64,000 nt of DNA from Agrocybe praecox (taxonomy: Eukaryota > Basidiomycota > Agaricomycetes > Agaricales > Agrocybaceae), in the NCBI GenBank assembly GCA_964017145.1, contig OZ024842.1, positions 1,922,001 through 1,986,000 on the forward strand. The letters are read 5' to 3'. The notes beneath the pieces were generated by a model, which saw only the letters and a program-made list of their open reading frames with translations, searched no databases and had not been told where the DNA came from. The position numbers and the translations under genes are program-made. Positions within the stretch are counted from its first letter, which is position 1. Each line of letters starts with the position of its first letter. This document shows positions 1-11,122 of the stretch, in pieces.

Positions 1-1598
1 TTCCAGCGATCTCATTCCAGACTCCAAATCCCTTGAATCCCTTTGCATGGGAAGCACAGGAGATACTGATATCATTGATTTTTCGATGATCCGTGACTTG
101 GCTTTTCTCCTCCGTAAACATATGAGTGCAAAAAGAGCCAACAGGAGAACAAATGCCAATAAACCGCCGATAACAGCGCCAGCTAGAGCACCCTTAGAGA
201 TACCGCTAGAGCTTCCTGTACTTGCGACGCGGGACCCAAGGGAGGCTTCTGATCTATTAAGATCGTCAATAAAACGAATTAATATCACAAATTGACGACT
301 GACGAGGTACTAGGGACGGCAGCGCTGGTGTTAGGAGATGAGGCAGTGGTTTGAATCACAGGACTAGATGCAGAGGTTGAAGTAGCATCAAGGGTAGCGA
401 CATCGAAAACGTTAATCATGTCAAGATCAATAAAACCATTCGTGTTGCCAGTGCTCTGGGACACTCCAGACATGGAAAGGGTGTGTTGCCCGGGTCCGAG
501 ATCGCTGCGATAATACTACATACAGTGTATGAGAATCGTCAGATTGTTCGTTTGGAAAAATCATTTCTCGTACCAGTAACACCTATGCGGCACAGTAAGA
601 GACGACTCCAATTGATCAAAGAAACAATCATGAGGCGTACTTGGGGATGAACAACAGAAGCCATACCGCCTGATCCACCTGGTAAGACTTGAGAGTTACC
701 ATCGAGCGCCATATTGATATCTGCATGATCTGGAGATACTGTTCCCCAAACTGCGACTGCATCACCAGAAAAGGTGAGAGATGCTGAGGCGTCTGGTGTG
801 TTGGTAAAGCTACACAGTTAATCATTAGACAAATGATTTCAAAGTAGGTGAAATTAACTAACTGGAGGGATCCATCGAAGAAACCTGCATTCGAATTGGT
901 TTGCCAATCTGACGGCGAAGGTGTATAAACGATGGTCGGATCAGCGTCATCAATGGTCTTCTTAACTCCTACGGCGCTGAAGGACACCGAATTTAGACTT
1001 TCTTTGGTTTTTTAAGGTATGTATATCTTACCCGGACTGTCCAATTTGTGTTTGGAAATCGATTTTGTCAATATCCACGGGGTTTCCTCCAGTGTTCGTT
1101 AGAACTGCAGTGTGTGATCCGTAAGACAATCCAGCTACACTTCCAAGTAATTGCTGAGTGGCCTGATCAGTAGACTGAGCGCTTCCTGAAGACACTGATT
1201 GCCCGTCAACACTGATACTGTAGGTGCCATAGTTCGACCTGAGTCCTCCGAAAATCGATACGCCAGTACCTATACTCCATCGGTTCAAGGACCATATGTT
1301 TAAGGACATAACGGCATACCAGTGAAAGTAATTGTAGCCGTAGCACCTTGAGTTGCAGAGACATGATACGAACCGCCGGAATAAGACTGCGAAAGGTTAT
1401 TTTCTGCGCGATGTAACACGTAGACAAGGCTTACAGTAGCCAGGGGGTCTGAAGATGTGGTAGTATCCGTCCAGGAACCTGCTGGGGCATAAGTGATCAT
1501 GGGCGAGCAATCTTCAACTATTCAAAGTTCAGCGTGTGTGTGGAATAATTGCATTTTCTTGTCAAAAACAACGAACCGGTAAGATTGAAGGAAGCCAT
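1..1598 (-). CDS. Single-pass transmembrane protein with two extracellular sandwich-like modules (3' end off window)
   Basis: The gene runs off the left edge. The start is a short first exon (1598-1577) whose seven codons splice to an exon beginning at 1517; the joined N-terminus is MASFNLTVEDCSPMITYAP, with no signal peptide, as is common in this basidiomycete family. Two related modules follow: one with the SYSGGSYHV and TGVSIFGGLRSNYGTYSI motifs (about 1500-1030), and one with FTNTPDASASLTFSGDAVAVWG (split by an intron, about 990-630). A Ser/Thr-rich stalk (about 470-285) leads to a Gly/Ala/Leu membrane helix and a basic CLRRRKAK stop-transfer (about 200-70). The family is abundant in Agaricomycetes and usually has an intracellular tail; its ligand is unknown. 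A surface sensor or adhesion role is inference only. Confidence 0.72.
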
Positions 1599-2123
1599 CG
1601 AGGCCACAAAGGTCCCACCGGGGGGAAAAGGAACGAAAAAAAGGGAAAGAGAAAGAACGAAGGAAAGAGACGAAGAGAGAAAGAAGACAACCCGCTCTCC
1701 GTCAAGACTGGTTGGTGGCTATGACTTGACTTGACTGTGAGGCCTGCTATCTTGGGCGTTCACAGAGCCATGTTGGCAGACTGTCATGTATGGGTTGCAT
1801 CATAGATCTATCATTCTTGTTAACCCATGTCCTGGCCCAATGGTTACCGATGACACACGCGGCGCACGAAGGAACGAGTAAGAATGATTAAATCTCATGT
1901 TTAAGTGCTCGCAGAAGAACATAATGATTCAGTGAAAGAAAGCGCCGAGTGTTGACCTGTGTTGACGGTCCTTTAGCAAGATGAATGAACAGATGTACAA
2001 TTGTCGAAGTACCCGATCGGCCCGTTGATTATCCTAATCAGACGACCACACTTGGACCTGGTTTTACTTTACCCTCCATAGCCAGACCTTCCTTCTTGAT
2101 AATCTACCACACTCTTCCACACT
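1599..2123. promoter_or_regulatory. Shared intergenic region between two divergent genes
   Basis: This 525-base gap separates two genes that start outward, so it must hold both promoters. Bases about 1615-1695 on the + strand are almost pure purine (G/A), a typical fungal promoter composition. No clear TATA box or palindromic operator was recognised and no ORF looks coding. Confidence 0.5.
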
Positions 2124-5100
2124 ATGCCGCCTAGAGTGAAGCCTGGAGGATCCTCTTCCAAGGATCTAGTCCCAGTTGGAAAACGCGATGTTTTTGTCAA
2201 AAACCCCTCCAAGCCTGAAAAACAGGAAAAGGGTCCAAAACCAACCACTGAGCGCGCTCTTATCCTGCGCAACGGAAAGTATGGGTCTCAGGGAACCGGT
2301 GAACTCATTTTGATGAGCAGAATGACTGGAAGAGAAAAGATGGATCTCCTAGCAGGTGGGCGCCGAGCTACACTTAATCTGCTTTTCGGTTCACTGATCA
2401 GAGCTTGTTTGCCAGAAAACCTCGTTGAAGAATCTAAAAAGGCTATCTTAACTCCATTTCGACTCGAAACATGCCTGAAAAACGCCGAGTCCCAGTCTGA
2501 TTGTGCGAAACTTTTGGCTTTCCCCTGAGTAAACAATGTTGAAGTGTGTTTTGTAGCGTATGTCGATGATATAGCAAACCTCCGAGATCCGGATCTATTT
2601 CGTCACATAATCGAAGCTGAACTTAACGCGAGGACCGAACCGACAAGAGATCCCCGCAGAAACCCGAGTTATGTTGCAAAACTGGTTGCAAACAAGTAAG
2701 TCGTTATACTCCTAATATGCCATAACCAAGCCCAAATTCTTGTCATTAAATAGAATTCACAATACCTACATGCTTGCTTCTGCTTGGAAAATAGTGTCTG
2801 ACTCCTTGAATGATTTGGCCATTGACGGAGTGACGGATAAGAATATCAAGAATAAATTGAAATCGAATTCTGACATCAGAGAACGATATCTCGTTATATA
2901 TGACATGGTGCGAGACCTGGTAATGATGAGCCAGAGCAGATTTGCTGTTCTCGCTACTACTACTCGTATGTTGCACCTTATTCTGCATAGCAGATTGGCT
3001 GATGCTTTGTCTAGCTCATTATGCGAGATTTTTCAAACTTAAATCAACGGAGAGTTCAAATCCTAACGAGCCGGAATATATCTTCGATTGGAAAGACTTA
3101 CGCGAAGCTGGCACCTCTTTCCTCGACTCGATAATCATTGAGCTATGTTTTCCGAAGGGCGCCTATCCGCAGGCTGTACTCTTCCAAATTTTACATGATG
3201 CTATTGAAGAATCCCCCCGTGATGCCAAACGTTTCCCTCAAGCCCTTTGGGATGCCGTAGGAGATCTTTCAGTAAGCAAATCCGGTTTATAACGAGGCTT
3301 CATTCTGATAAGTAATTAATTGTAAATAGAGATCTGTGGAATTGCAGGAGATTCTTTCCGCACCTCTTTTCGGCCCTGAAGGCGATGAATGGAAAAAATC
3401 ACCACGAGTAATGCCAGAGGTGTACGAAAAATGGGTAGATGCCCAAATCCTGTCCGATAAGGCTACTAACATGTCTGCGAATTTCAAAGACATGCTTTTC
3501 CCCATCGAAAAGACAAGGAACAAGAGTGTTCTTGAAAAAATGTGGAACCAAATCAACGATGTATGTATAATATGTCTTTGTAAACAGTATCTTTAACTCT
3601 TATTATCATCACAGAACTATACCAAGGTCTCTGGGGAAGGAATTGATTCGTTGTGGCAGCTCGAAGGTGTATTCGATTATGCCCCACAATGGTCGTCCGT
3701 AGCCCCAAAGTCTTATGACGATTTTGACGACTCTCCTTCCGACATTCCCAATGGGCGCTCGGCAATTGTAAAGAGGAAAAAGAAACCTATGGCCATTACT
3801 TCAGGAGATAGTGATAGCAATGACTCTATGCCGGGCCTTCAATCAGTGTCAAATACTTCAGATGATGACGAGGACGAGGACGATGACTCAGAGGAGGAAG
3901 AAGAGGAGGGAGATTCCAGCGACGACGACAGCGGCTATAATACTGAGGAAGAAGACGAAATTCGTGAATTATGGCGTGAAGCTATGGATGTCGCACACGA
4001 AGCCGATTTCTTCGACGCTAGCACCGTCCAGCCTGAAATTAATCCATTTTCTGAAGAAGATCGCAAAGGCAATCCTTTCCTCAAAATGTTGGGCTCTCTG
4101 CGCGGTAGGTTTCCAGATTTATTTGAATAATCAGTCCTTGACTTTTTCCCTGTAGGTCGCATGTTTTCTTCGAGTTCTAAGCTTAAAACGACAACGAGGA
4201 CGGAACCTCGGACCACTGCGACTCGTGGAGCCTTCAGGGCTACTCCATCTGGAGTTCCCAAGGAGGTTCCCAAAACAATGCCTCCTAAACCAACTCCCGC
4301 ACCTCCTAAACCAGCATCGACTCCCACAGGTATGTAAAAATATGCCTATGTCATTTTCGTACCTTCTTCATTGTAACTCATGTTGTAACAAAAAAAAACA
4401 GCTCAGCCTCCGAAGAATATAAAAGCCACAGTTGAGGATGTAGAGGATGACGACGACGCCTCGGCGGTCGAAAAGAAGAAAAAGAAGAAGAAACCCAAGA
4501 AGAAAAAGAAAACTGGGTCGACCGAAGATTCTCTTGGATCTTCTCCTTCAGTGCAATCCTTCGCTACAGCGGAGCAAAGCTTCAGTGCACCTTCACCAAC
4601 TGTTGAAAAGAAGGTAGAACCCCCCATCTCTCCGAGGACTTCTACATCTTCCACCCTTCCTTTTGGATCCTCGACCACCTCTCTTCCTCTGGGTACTCCA
4701 GCAGCCCAATCCGCCCGTTCTTATCTCCAATCATTAGGTATCAAGACAGAGAAGAAGATCAAATCAAGACCAGACCATGCATCACTCTTTTCCAATACAA
4801 CTCCTGCTGCAGAGCCCAAGAAGAAAAGCTTCTTCTCTAAAGTGACCGGAGCGGGCAAAGAGAATGAACAGGAAAAAAAGGAGAGCAGTGGTGGTTGGTT
4901 CAAGAAACTGACAAAGAAGACCGAAGGCCTCATGCACCAGTTGCTTAAAACCGAAGAGGATACAACTGACGGTCGAGCACCTATGAAATGGGAACATTTC
5001 TTGAAGGTGGGTACATGCTAATATCAAGAGGATTTGTATCTTTCTGAGTCAAAAATCCGTAGCTCATGAGGGAAATGGGCTTCGAATACGATCCTAGCAC

Positions 5101-5395
5101 AGCAGGATCTAGCGTGCGCTTCGACCCGCCCAATAAGAATGACAGAGTAAGTCCAATGACACCTACAATTCTGTTTAACTGGTGTCTAATTTCTTTTTTC
5201 TTTTCAACTCATCAGCCCATCACTTTCCACAAACGTAAGCACCCATTTCACGGGCGCTTAAGGCTGAGAGATCGCTTACATTTTTCTTCCACAGCTCACC
5301 CTGACCCCACGCTCCAACCAATTATGCTTAAAGAATTCGCAAAGAAATTGAAACGTTATTACGGCTGGAATGAGCAAGATCTGTTGAGGGTTTAA
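2124..5395 (+). CDS. Large acidic/basic protein with HicA-like C-terminal module
   Basis: A multi-exon gene of roughly 900 codons, starting at MPPRVKPGGSSSKDLVPVGK (2124) and ending LLRV at 5395. The N-terminal 400 or so residues look globular and include GKYGSQGTGELILMSRMTG; I do not recognise this fold. A long disordered part follows: an acidic Asp/Glu/Ser run (about 3860-3960), a Lys-rich run (about 4470-4510), and Pro/Ser/Thr-rich linkers. The last three exons (about 4980-5395) join to a compact module: KWEHFLKLMREMGF, then GSSVRFDPP, ITFHKPHPDPTLQP and LKEFAKKLKRYYGW. That order (helix, GS-x-h-x-F strand, His-containing strand, helix) is that of the HicA/YcfA double-stranded-RNA-binding-like fold. 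The GSH motif of bacterial HicA is GSS here. Function is unknown; RNA binding is inference. Confidence 0.75.
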
Positions 5396-5852
5396 TGGGT
5401 TTACTTCATTGATTCTTTTATCTTGTGTCTCTCCTCGATTATGTACGACGACGTATCTACAATATTGCCCCATAATTTGCGCACCTTTTCATTTTTATGT
5501 ATCTTGGTCTGACTATCAGCTATCATGGGCTTATTTTTATGGTCCCTTTGTCACCAATATTTCTGTAGCAACTCCAATCTCACTTGTTTTATCGGTTACA
5601 TCAAGCGTCCACTAGTCAGATTGATTCTTCCCTCATCTCGTGTATTACGCGCTAAGTGTAGTCAAACAATCTGATATTTTCGTGATTCGACTTTATCCCA
5701 TCGCCTAGGGCAGTCATCATTTCCCTCCTTCAACTGTGAGACGTGTATAAATGAAGCAATCTTCAGGTCATCCTCTACCCATCGATCAAAGTTCTGACGG
5801 TAAGCATTTGTGACATTCTTTCGAGCTGCCGGCGAGTTTCGAGAGTTTAAAG
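5396..5852. other. Convergent intergenic region
   Basis: The 3' ends of the HicA-tailed gene and the Rec114-like gene face each other here. The sequence is T-rich just after the first stop codon, consistent with 3' untranslated sequence. No coding frame with convincing composition and no RNA gene was seen. Confidence 0.4.
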
Positions 5853-7152
5853 CTAAAGGACACGACGTCGGTAAATTGCACGCACCAATTGAACGAAGCC
5901 ATCCTCATGTATTATTTCACCTATGAGCTGTTCCAAAGCAGTATTTGGCATATCATAGACAGACGTGGATGAAGCCAATGTAGCAAGAAGTGACTGTGAA
6001 CCAGGGTTGACGGAGCTTGAGGGTGGCAGAGAGGAAGATAGGTGTTGTGTTAGGATTGGATTGGGCGCTAACTGTGTTTGGTTGACAGGTGCAGCAGCGT
6101 CATTGCATACATTCGATCGTCCCATGACATTACTGTCGTCTGAAGAAAGAGGTAAAAGTGTATCAGGGGCATTCAGGTGAGGAATGACAGGCGAAGAAGA
6201 ACGCAGAGGGCCCAGAATAGATGGTGAAGAAATTTGTTGTCCGGACGAACTCAGAACCTGAACATCGCGTCTTGTAATAGGGAGTGGAATCGGAGGTAAA
6301 GTACCAGAATTGAGAATCGAAGGATTTCTATTGACGAAATCGGTCGTCTGAGTTCTCAGCATAGGTCGATCAGTGGTCTGTGCTTGAGTGCGTGTATGCG
6401 CTGGTACAGCAGTAGCCGACGGGTTCAATTTACAAGGACAAATAGGTCTGATGATCTCCACGAAGTTTGAAGCTTCAGACGTCGACTGAAAGGAAATTTG
6501 CATCCTACGATATGCCTGAATGTATACAACTTTAGTCGTGAAAATAACGCGAGTAACTGTTTACCAGCGCACAGGAACATTATTTTCCCGAGAGTGTAGA
6601 TACCTGATCCCGACGACAGTATCACGATATACGACTTTCAACGGCAATCCTTCAGCAGAGACTTTTTGAGAAGCAGCTGAGTTTACTGGCAAAAAAGAAA
6701 GCAAATCCATATCTTCCTATTGTTTCGCAGGCGGAAGTGTTAGTAGAACACACACGCGATTTGGTCAAGGAAGACTTGCAAAGACTACATCTGGTTGGTT
6801 CGAAACGTCGCCAGAGAGTCCGGAGTCTGAGTTAATTTGCCAAAGGATGCGAAACCTAACGGAATCTATTTCGCCGTTCCTTGCTTTTTTTACATCGAGG
6901 ACCAGACGTATGATTGGGTTGGTGAAGTGTTGCCAGTCAGACGCTAGTTCTGGCCCAAGCTGAGATGAGATTTGCGTCCTTTTTGTAGGATATGATCTCG
7001 AGTATTTGGAGAGAACATAAATTGAAGTTCCTGTAGTCGAATGATTCATCCTGGTTGAAAAATAAAAAGCCTTGGCCAAGAAAAGAACCAGGCACATACA
7101 GTCGCTTATAGCCGGCGGCACGCAAAGCTGTGCTTCTATTTGGCCAAAACAT
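5853..7152 (-). CDS. Possible meiotic recombination protein Rec114-like
   Basis: Four exons join: MFWPNRSTALRAAGYKRL (7152-7100), an exon from 7050, one beginning EDMDLLSFLP near 6720, and a long last exon to 5853. The assembled N-terminal 200 residues alternate hydrophobic strands and end with MQISFQSTSEASNFVEIIRP plus ICPCK, which resembles the end of the Rec114 pleckstrin-homology domain. A disordered Ser/Pro/Thr-rich middle follows. The last 35 residues form a predicted amphipathic helix (ALEQLIGEIIHEDGFVQLVR), matching the architecture of Rec114, whose C-terminal helices bind Mei4 during Spo11 break formation. The family is very divergent, so the assignment rests on layout and one motif. 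It shares a very short promoter with the divergent VanZ-like gene. Confidence 0.42.
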
Positions 7153-7231
7153 TGCAGTGATGCGTCGGCTGGTAGTTAACGTGTTTGGCCAGGGTCCGAG
7201 TCGTCATTCTTTCTTCCGTCTGCCTAACATC
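7153..7231. promoter_or_regulatory. 79-base bidirectional promoter
   Basis: The start codons of the Rec114-like gene (7152, minus) and the VanZ-like gene (7232, plus) lie only 79 bases apart, so the core promoters and 5' leaders must overlap. If translation of the plus gene began at the in-frame ATG at 7160 instead, the gap would be almost nil. I prefer 7232 because MPIALTAPELS fits the protein better. Confidence 0.4.
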
Positions 7232-8283
7232 ATGCCCATTGCGTTGACCGCTCCCGAGTTATCTATCAAGAATGCTCGCAAGCTTCCTAGTAAACTTGCT
7301 AAAGCTGTTATGAAATCACACCGGGTTCAGATACCCAAATATGATCTTCCCATTCGACTGCGTCCGGTACGTCTGCCAATCTGTATTGCAGGCCAGTTAC
7401 ATTAGTATTCATCGTGTTATTTGTCAGTGGTTTCTCGCTTTTACTTGCGTTATAATGATAATTCTTGCGTTCTTGGGCTTTACGAACTTTTCAAGAGCAC
7501 TGCCTTTAAATGACAAGCTCTTACACTTTCTATGTTTTTGTATTGCAACAGCCGTATTCTACTTCATTATAGACGTGGAAGAGTCAGTTCTGGACCCTCA
7601 TTTCGTTGAGTTACACTGATTCACCATTTCTCTAGACACGCTAGAAGAATCTGGTTTTGGCGTCATTCTGGCTTGATGTTCACATTATTTATCTGTGTTT
7701 TCTGTGGAGGAATTTTGAGTGAATTCGTGCAAGCCGCGCTTCCAGTTGAGTTAATTCAGACCTGTATAGCTTTGAGACTTATTTCGTTTTAGTATAAACA
7801 ATTTCAATGGGGTGACGTTGCGGTATGCTGTCTTCCATCTGGGCAATTTGGCTTTCTGATTCACTCATCTTCATCTAGGCCAACCTAGTCGGTTCCACGC
7901 TCGGTCTGTATGTTGCGTACAATCTCGAGCGATATTATCGACACAGGCGAGAGGTACGTTGAAGAACAAGATTTTATATTATTCCCGCATATAAATTTCT
8001 TCGAATCCAGATTTCGAGACTCTATCGACCATTGTCGAGTACTTTCTCCGATTATGAAGATGAAGACGACGAAGACGGCACCCAACTGCTGCCTACCCAC
8101 ACCGCGCACGGCCCTTCTATCAAGAATGCCAACAAGAACAAGAATTCCAGGTTGACAGATGTCTGGGACGAACGGGAAGAATTGTTTGATATCGGCGAAG
8201 ACAGTGATGACGAAAACGACCGTCGAGCGGGTGTAAGTAGACCGATGCCAGAAACACCTCGCATAGTAATATCCCATACTTGA
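7232..8283 (+). CDS. VanZ-like membrane protein
   Basis: Six exons (7232-7366, 7428-7582, 7636-7744, 7793-7822, 7879-7953, 8011-8283) keep phase and give 258 residues. Three to four hydrophobic segments are visible: WFLAFTCVIMIILAFLGFTN, LLHFLCFCIATAVFYFIID, GLMFTLFICVFCGG and ANLVGSTLGLYVAYNLE. The pattern LNDKLLHFLCF, then EFVQAALP and WGDVAANLVGSTLG, is the core of VanZ-like proteins (D-K-hh-H-hh-x-F; E-hhQ; R/W-x-D-h-x-N-hhG). Bacterial VanZ gives teicoplanin resistance; fungal members are uncharacterised membrane proteins. The C-terminal 90 residues are a hydrophilic acidic tail, probably cytosolic. It is convergent with the next gene, whose stop codon lies 70 bases away. Confidence 0.8.
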
Positions 8284-8353
8284 GAAACACCGCACAGCAC
8301 GCACTATGCAGTCAAACTCGGGCTGCCACAATGACGGGGTAGCATTTCTATAC

Positions 8354-10663
8354 TCATGGTTTCTTATCCCTATCAGACTGATTGATGGAACCATTCACCC
8401 CGAGTCGCACTTCATGCAACTCCGTTTCCAATTTGGCGAGCTCTTCATCCCGAGTTTGTATCAGTTCGGACATTCCTTTGCAGGCTATGTCTCCGACAAT
8501 GACGACTTGTTGATCCATCGACTCATGGAGGGTAGCCTTTGTGGGTTGTTAGTGATTGTGAATGCCGTAGTTCTGGTTTACGCGGCGTACCTTTAGGTCG
8601 CGGTCAAGTCCTTCCCCAATTCTGGCCCAGTCTTGCCACCAGCGAAGCTTTGACTTTTCCCATTTCCCGACTGCCCATCGGATACTTGCAACGGCGCTCA
8701 ACATACCAATGCCCATAGCCGTTCCAGATTCCATTCCCAGGAAACTAAGAAGACCTTCGCCAGTGCCCACTAACCAACCAAGCCATCCTGCCCAACCTAT
8801 CCCGACTCCGGTTAGCACTCCGCCCGCCGTACCGAGTACCACTTTTTGTCCGTTGATATGGAGCCTTGCGGTTGGATATTCTAGCATTTGATTACGCCGT
8901 GAAAGTATAGGTTGCGTTAAGCTATCAGGTCTGAGTCGGTGATTAGGAGATGATTTGGATTGAAGGAGTGTATTGCGCAAAAGAGCAGTTGAAATGGTGG
9001 GATGAGCGGAGAGGAGGTCCAGCGCTGATTTATTCACGTCATCCTGCATAGCTGCGAGTCGACCAGTTTGCAAGATCAACTAATTTTTTATTAGTCCCGT
9101 TTCTCACTTGCAAAATAAATTCGCTGCACACCTTCTTTTCCAAGTTTTGGCACCATGTTCTTGTAATAGCACTAGCAATGATGCTACTAATTTCGTCCAC
9201 TCTCCATAAAATTGTCCACCATGTCAAACTGTCCATGACCGGCCGCATATCCCTTTCTGCTCGAGTAATCGCATCTTCGACATCGCCGTGTTTGCGTTCA
9301 CCTGAAGCTTCGTCTGGAAGCCTACCAAGAACACTGGCTTCGACTTGTACTCTCATTTCTTCTATCCTTTCCTTCAACACACTTGTGTCAACGAAGGCTT
9401 TATCAAGTTCAACCCGAAGATCTTCAATATTGGCAGAAGAACGGTTTAACACATCTAACAAATGGAACAACGCGTTCTTCCGTCTGATTTCGCCCTTATT
9501 TGTGCGCGAGGACTGCAGTTTGTCCTTTAAGGCATTAGTCACTTTTGACATCCCGGAATCAACGAATCCATCTTGATATTTCTGTATGGCAGATAAAGAT
9601 GTCGGGCTAGCTTGAATAGCCTTAATTGCTTCCACGGCTTTGTGAGGGCTAACAGATATGATATTGGGAGTTGATAGATGATGTCGGGGATGATGCAAGG
9701 CAGCTTGTTCGTGGTGAATTATTTCCGACAGATTGGTCTGGGTTAAACTAGTTGACGAGAGGAGAACAAGGCCATTCGAAGGTAAAGGTGTATTGAGGAT
9801 AGTTTTCGGTGGCGTTGTGAGGGGATTAAATAGGATGATAGTGATGTCTGCTTCGATGACGTCTGGGTCTTCGAGAACGTGCTGAAGGGAGAGGCTGGAA
9901 TGAGTCGATGATGTATGAGGCTGGATTTCGCATATTTCCAGAGGAAAGGGGAACTGAGTAAGATAGCTCGAAGAGGACGCGAATGTCGATGGTGTAAGGT
10001 CAGGACTGGATTTATGCCTGAGTAACAGGTAAATTAGATTTTTGTAATATGTTATATGCGTTGTTGAACTCACCTAAACTGGATCCGCTCTACGCTAGGA
10101 TTTTTCCATCTCTCTTTTAATGCTGTTATCTCTGTTTCGTCTGACGATAAAGGATCCGAAAGGAGAGCAGTTACAAGGTCTTGACAACCTGACCATTGGT
10201 CTACTCCGCAGACTATGTTGCGAAGATACAATATTAAGGCTCTTTAAGTCAATTACGGACTCCAGAAAATGAACTTACTTGTGACCTTTACTGGCCTATC
10301 AGTTGTCCCAGACAAGTCGTTATACGCTTTTGAGAGTACCGATTCCAAAATATTAGTCGTTTCATTTCTCCGTGTCAATCCGGAAATGCCCTTCGTATTG
10401 CGATTAGGGATACGACGCACTAGACTAGTGATTTTATGAAGGAGAGTGAGGGGTTCAGGTAACGAGGACTTGGCGTCGTTAGGTGAATTGGAGGAAGATG
10501 ACGATGCGTCGCGTTTTGAAGACCGTACAGTATTGATTTTTGCGACCCTTCCATGAGCAGTGGACAGTCCCTCGCGAAAGTGCGTCGAAATTTTCCTAAC
10601 GCCTCTAGGACAAGTTCTTTGCAGAGATACGCGCGCAACTGGGTATGTAGGACATGACAGCAT
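8354..10663 (-). CDS. Mitochondrial membrane protein, Mmc1-like
   Basis: Five exons (10663-10279, 10212-10074, 10017-9132, 9079-8591, 8536-8354) splice in phase to 693 residues. The N-terminus MLSCPTYPVARVSLQRTC plus following Arg/Ser/Thr residues is a mitochondrial presequence with no acidic residue in the first 35. The middle is hydrophilic and helical, with conserved-looking NALKDKLQ, NALFHLLDVLNRSSANIEDL and a long segment around VDEISSIIASAITRTW. Near the C-terminus two Gly-rich hydrophobic helices (GGVLTGVGIGWAGWLGWLVG; then a second from GMESGTAM to AVASIRWAVG) are followed by a coiled-coil exon (DEELAKLETELHEV). This matches fungal proteins with a degenerate dynamin-like arrangement named Mmc1, reported to be mitochondrial. 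No GTPase P-loop was seen. An inner-membrane shaping role is inferred from family memory, not proven here. Confidence 0.55.
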
Positions 10664-11122
10664 CGGTGTAGTCCTCACGGGCTCGCGCTAGCTTAAGACA
10701 CGAAACGGCCAAAATTAAGTGTTATGAGCCCTGAACGTATTCGCGCGCGAAGCGTCCATGCCGCGACCGGCCGACAAGCCAATATTCAAACTCAGATTGC
10801 ATCCGCCGGTTCCTGGGTTTGAAGTTGTTAGTGACGACATCGACGTTGGGTGGGGTGCAACAATTGACCACGCAAAAATAAATTGTATATAGATACTGGA
10901 CCTGCAGTATCCTATCAGACTACGGGGTGTACATTGATCATTACTACGCACAACAAGATGGTCGGGTATAAAGAGTGACTTAGATTTGAACAACAGCTGT
11001 TGTACGTTGGTTCTATGGGAGTATGTACTAAAAATAGTTAGAAGGAAAAAGAAATATCTCGAAACCTGTACAGTTGCCAAAGACCCAATATAGTTGTGAA
11101 AAATAAATAGAGAGAGAAAACC
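10664..11122. other. Intergenic region
   Basis: This lies between the start of the mitochondrial gene and the end of the downstream-facing beta-barrel gene, both on the minus strand. It should contain the promoter of the former and the terminator region of the latter. A 121-codon minus-strand open frame here has no recognisable motif and no start context, so I do not call it. Confidence 0.35.

Noticed and set aside
10715..11080. 121-codon minus-strand open frame
   Set aside because: No motif and no splice partner; it spans an intergenic gap and its composition looks random.
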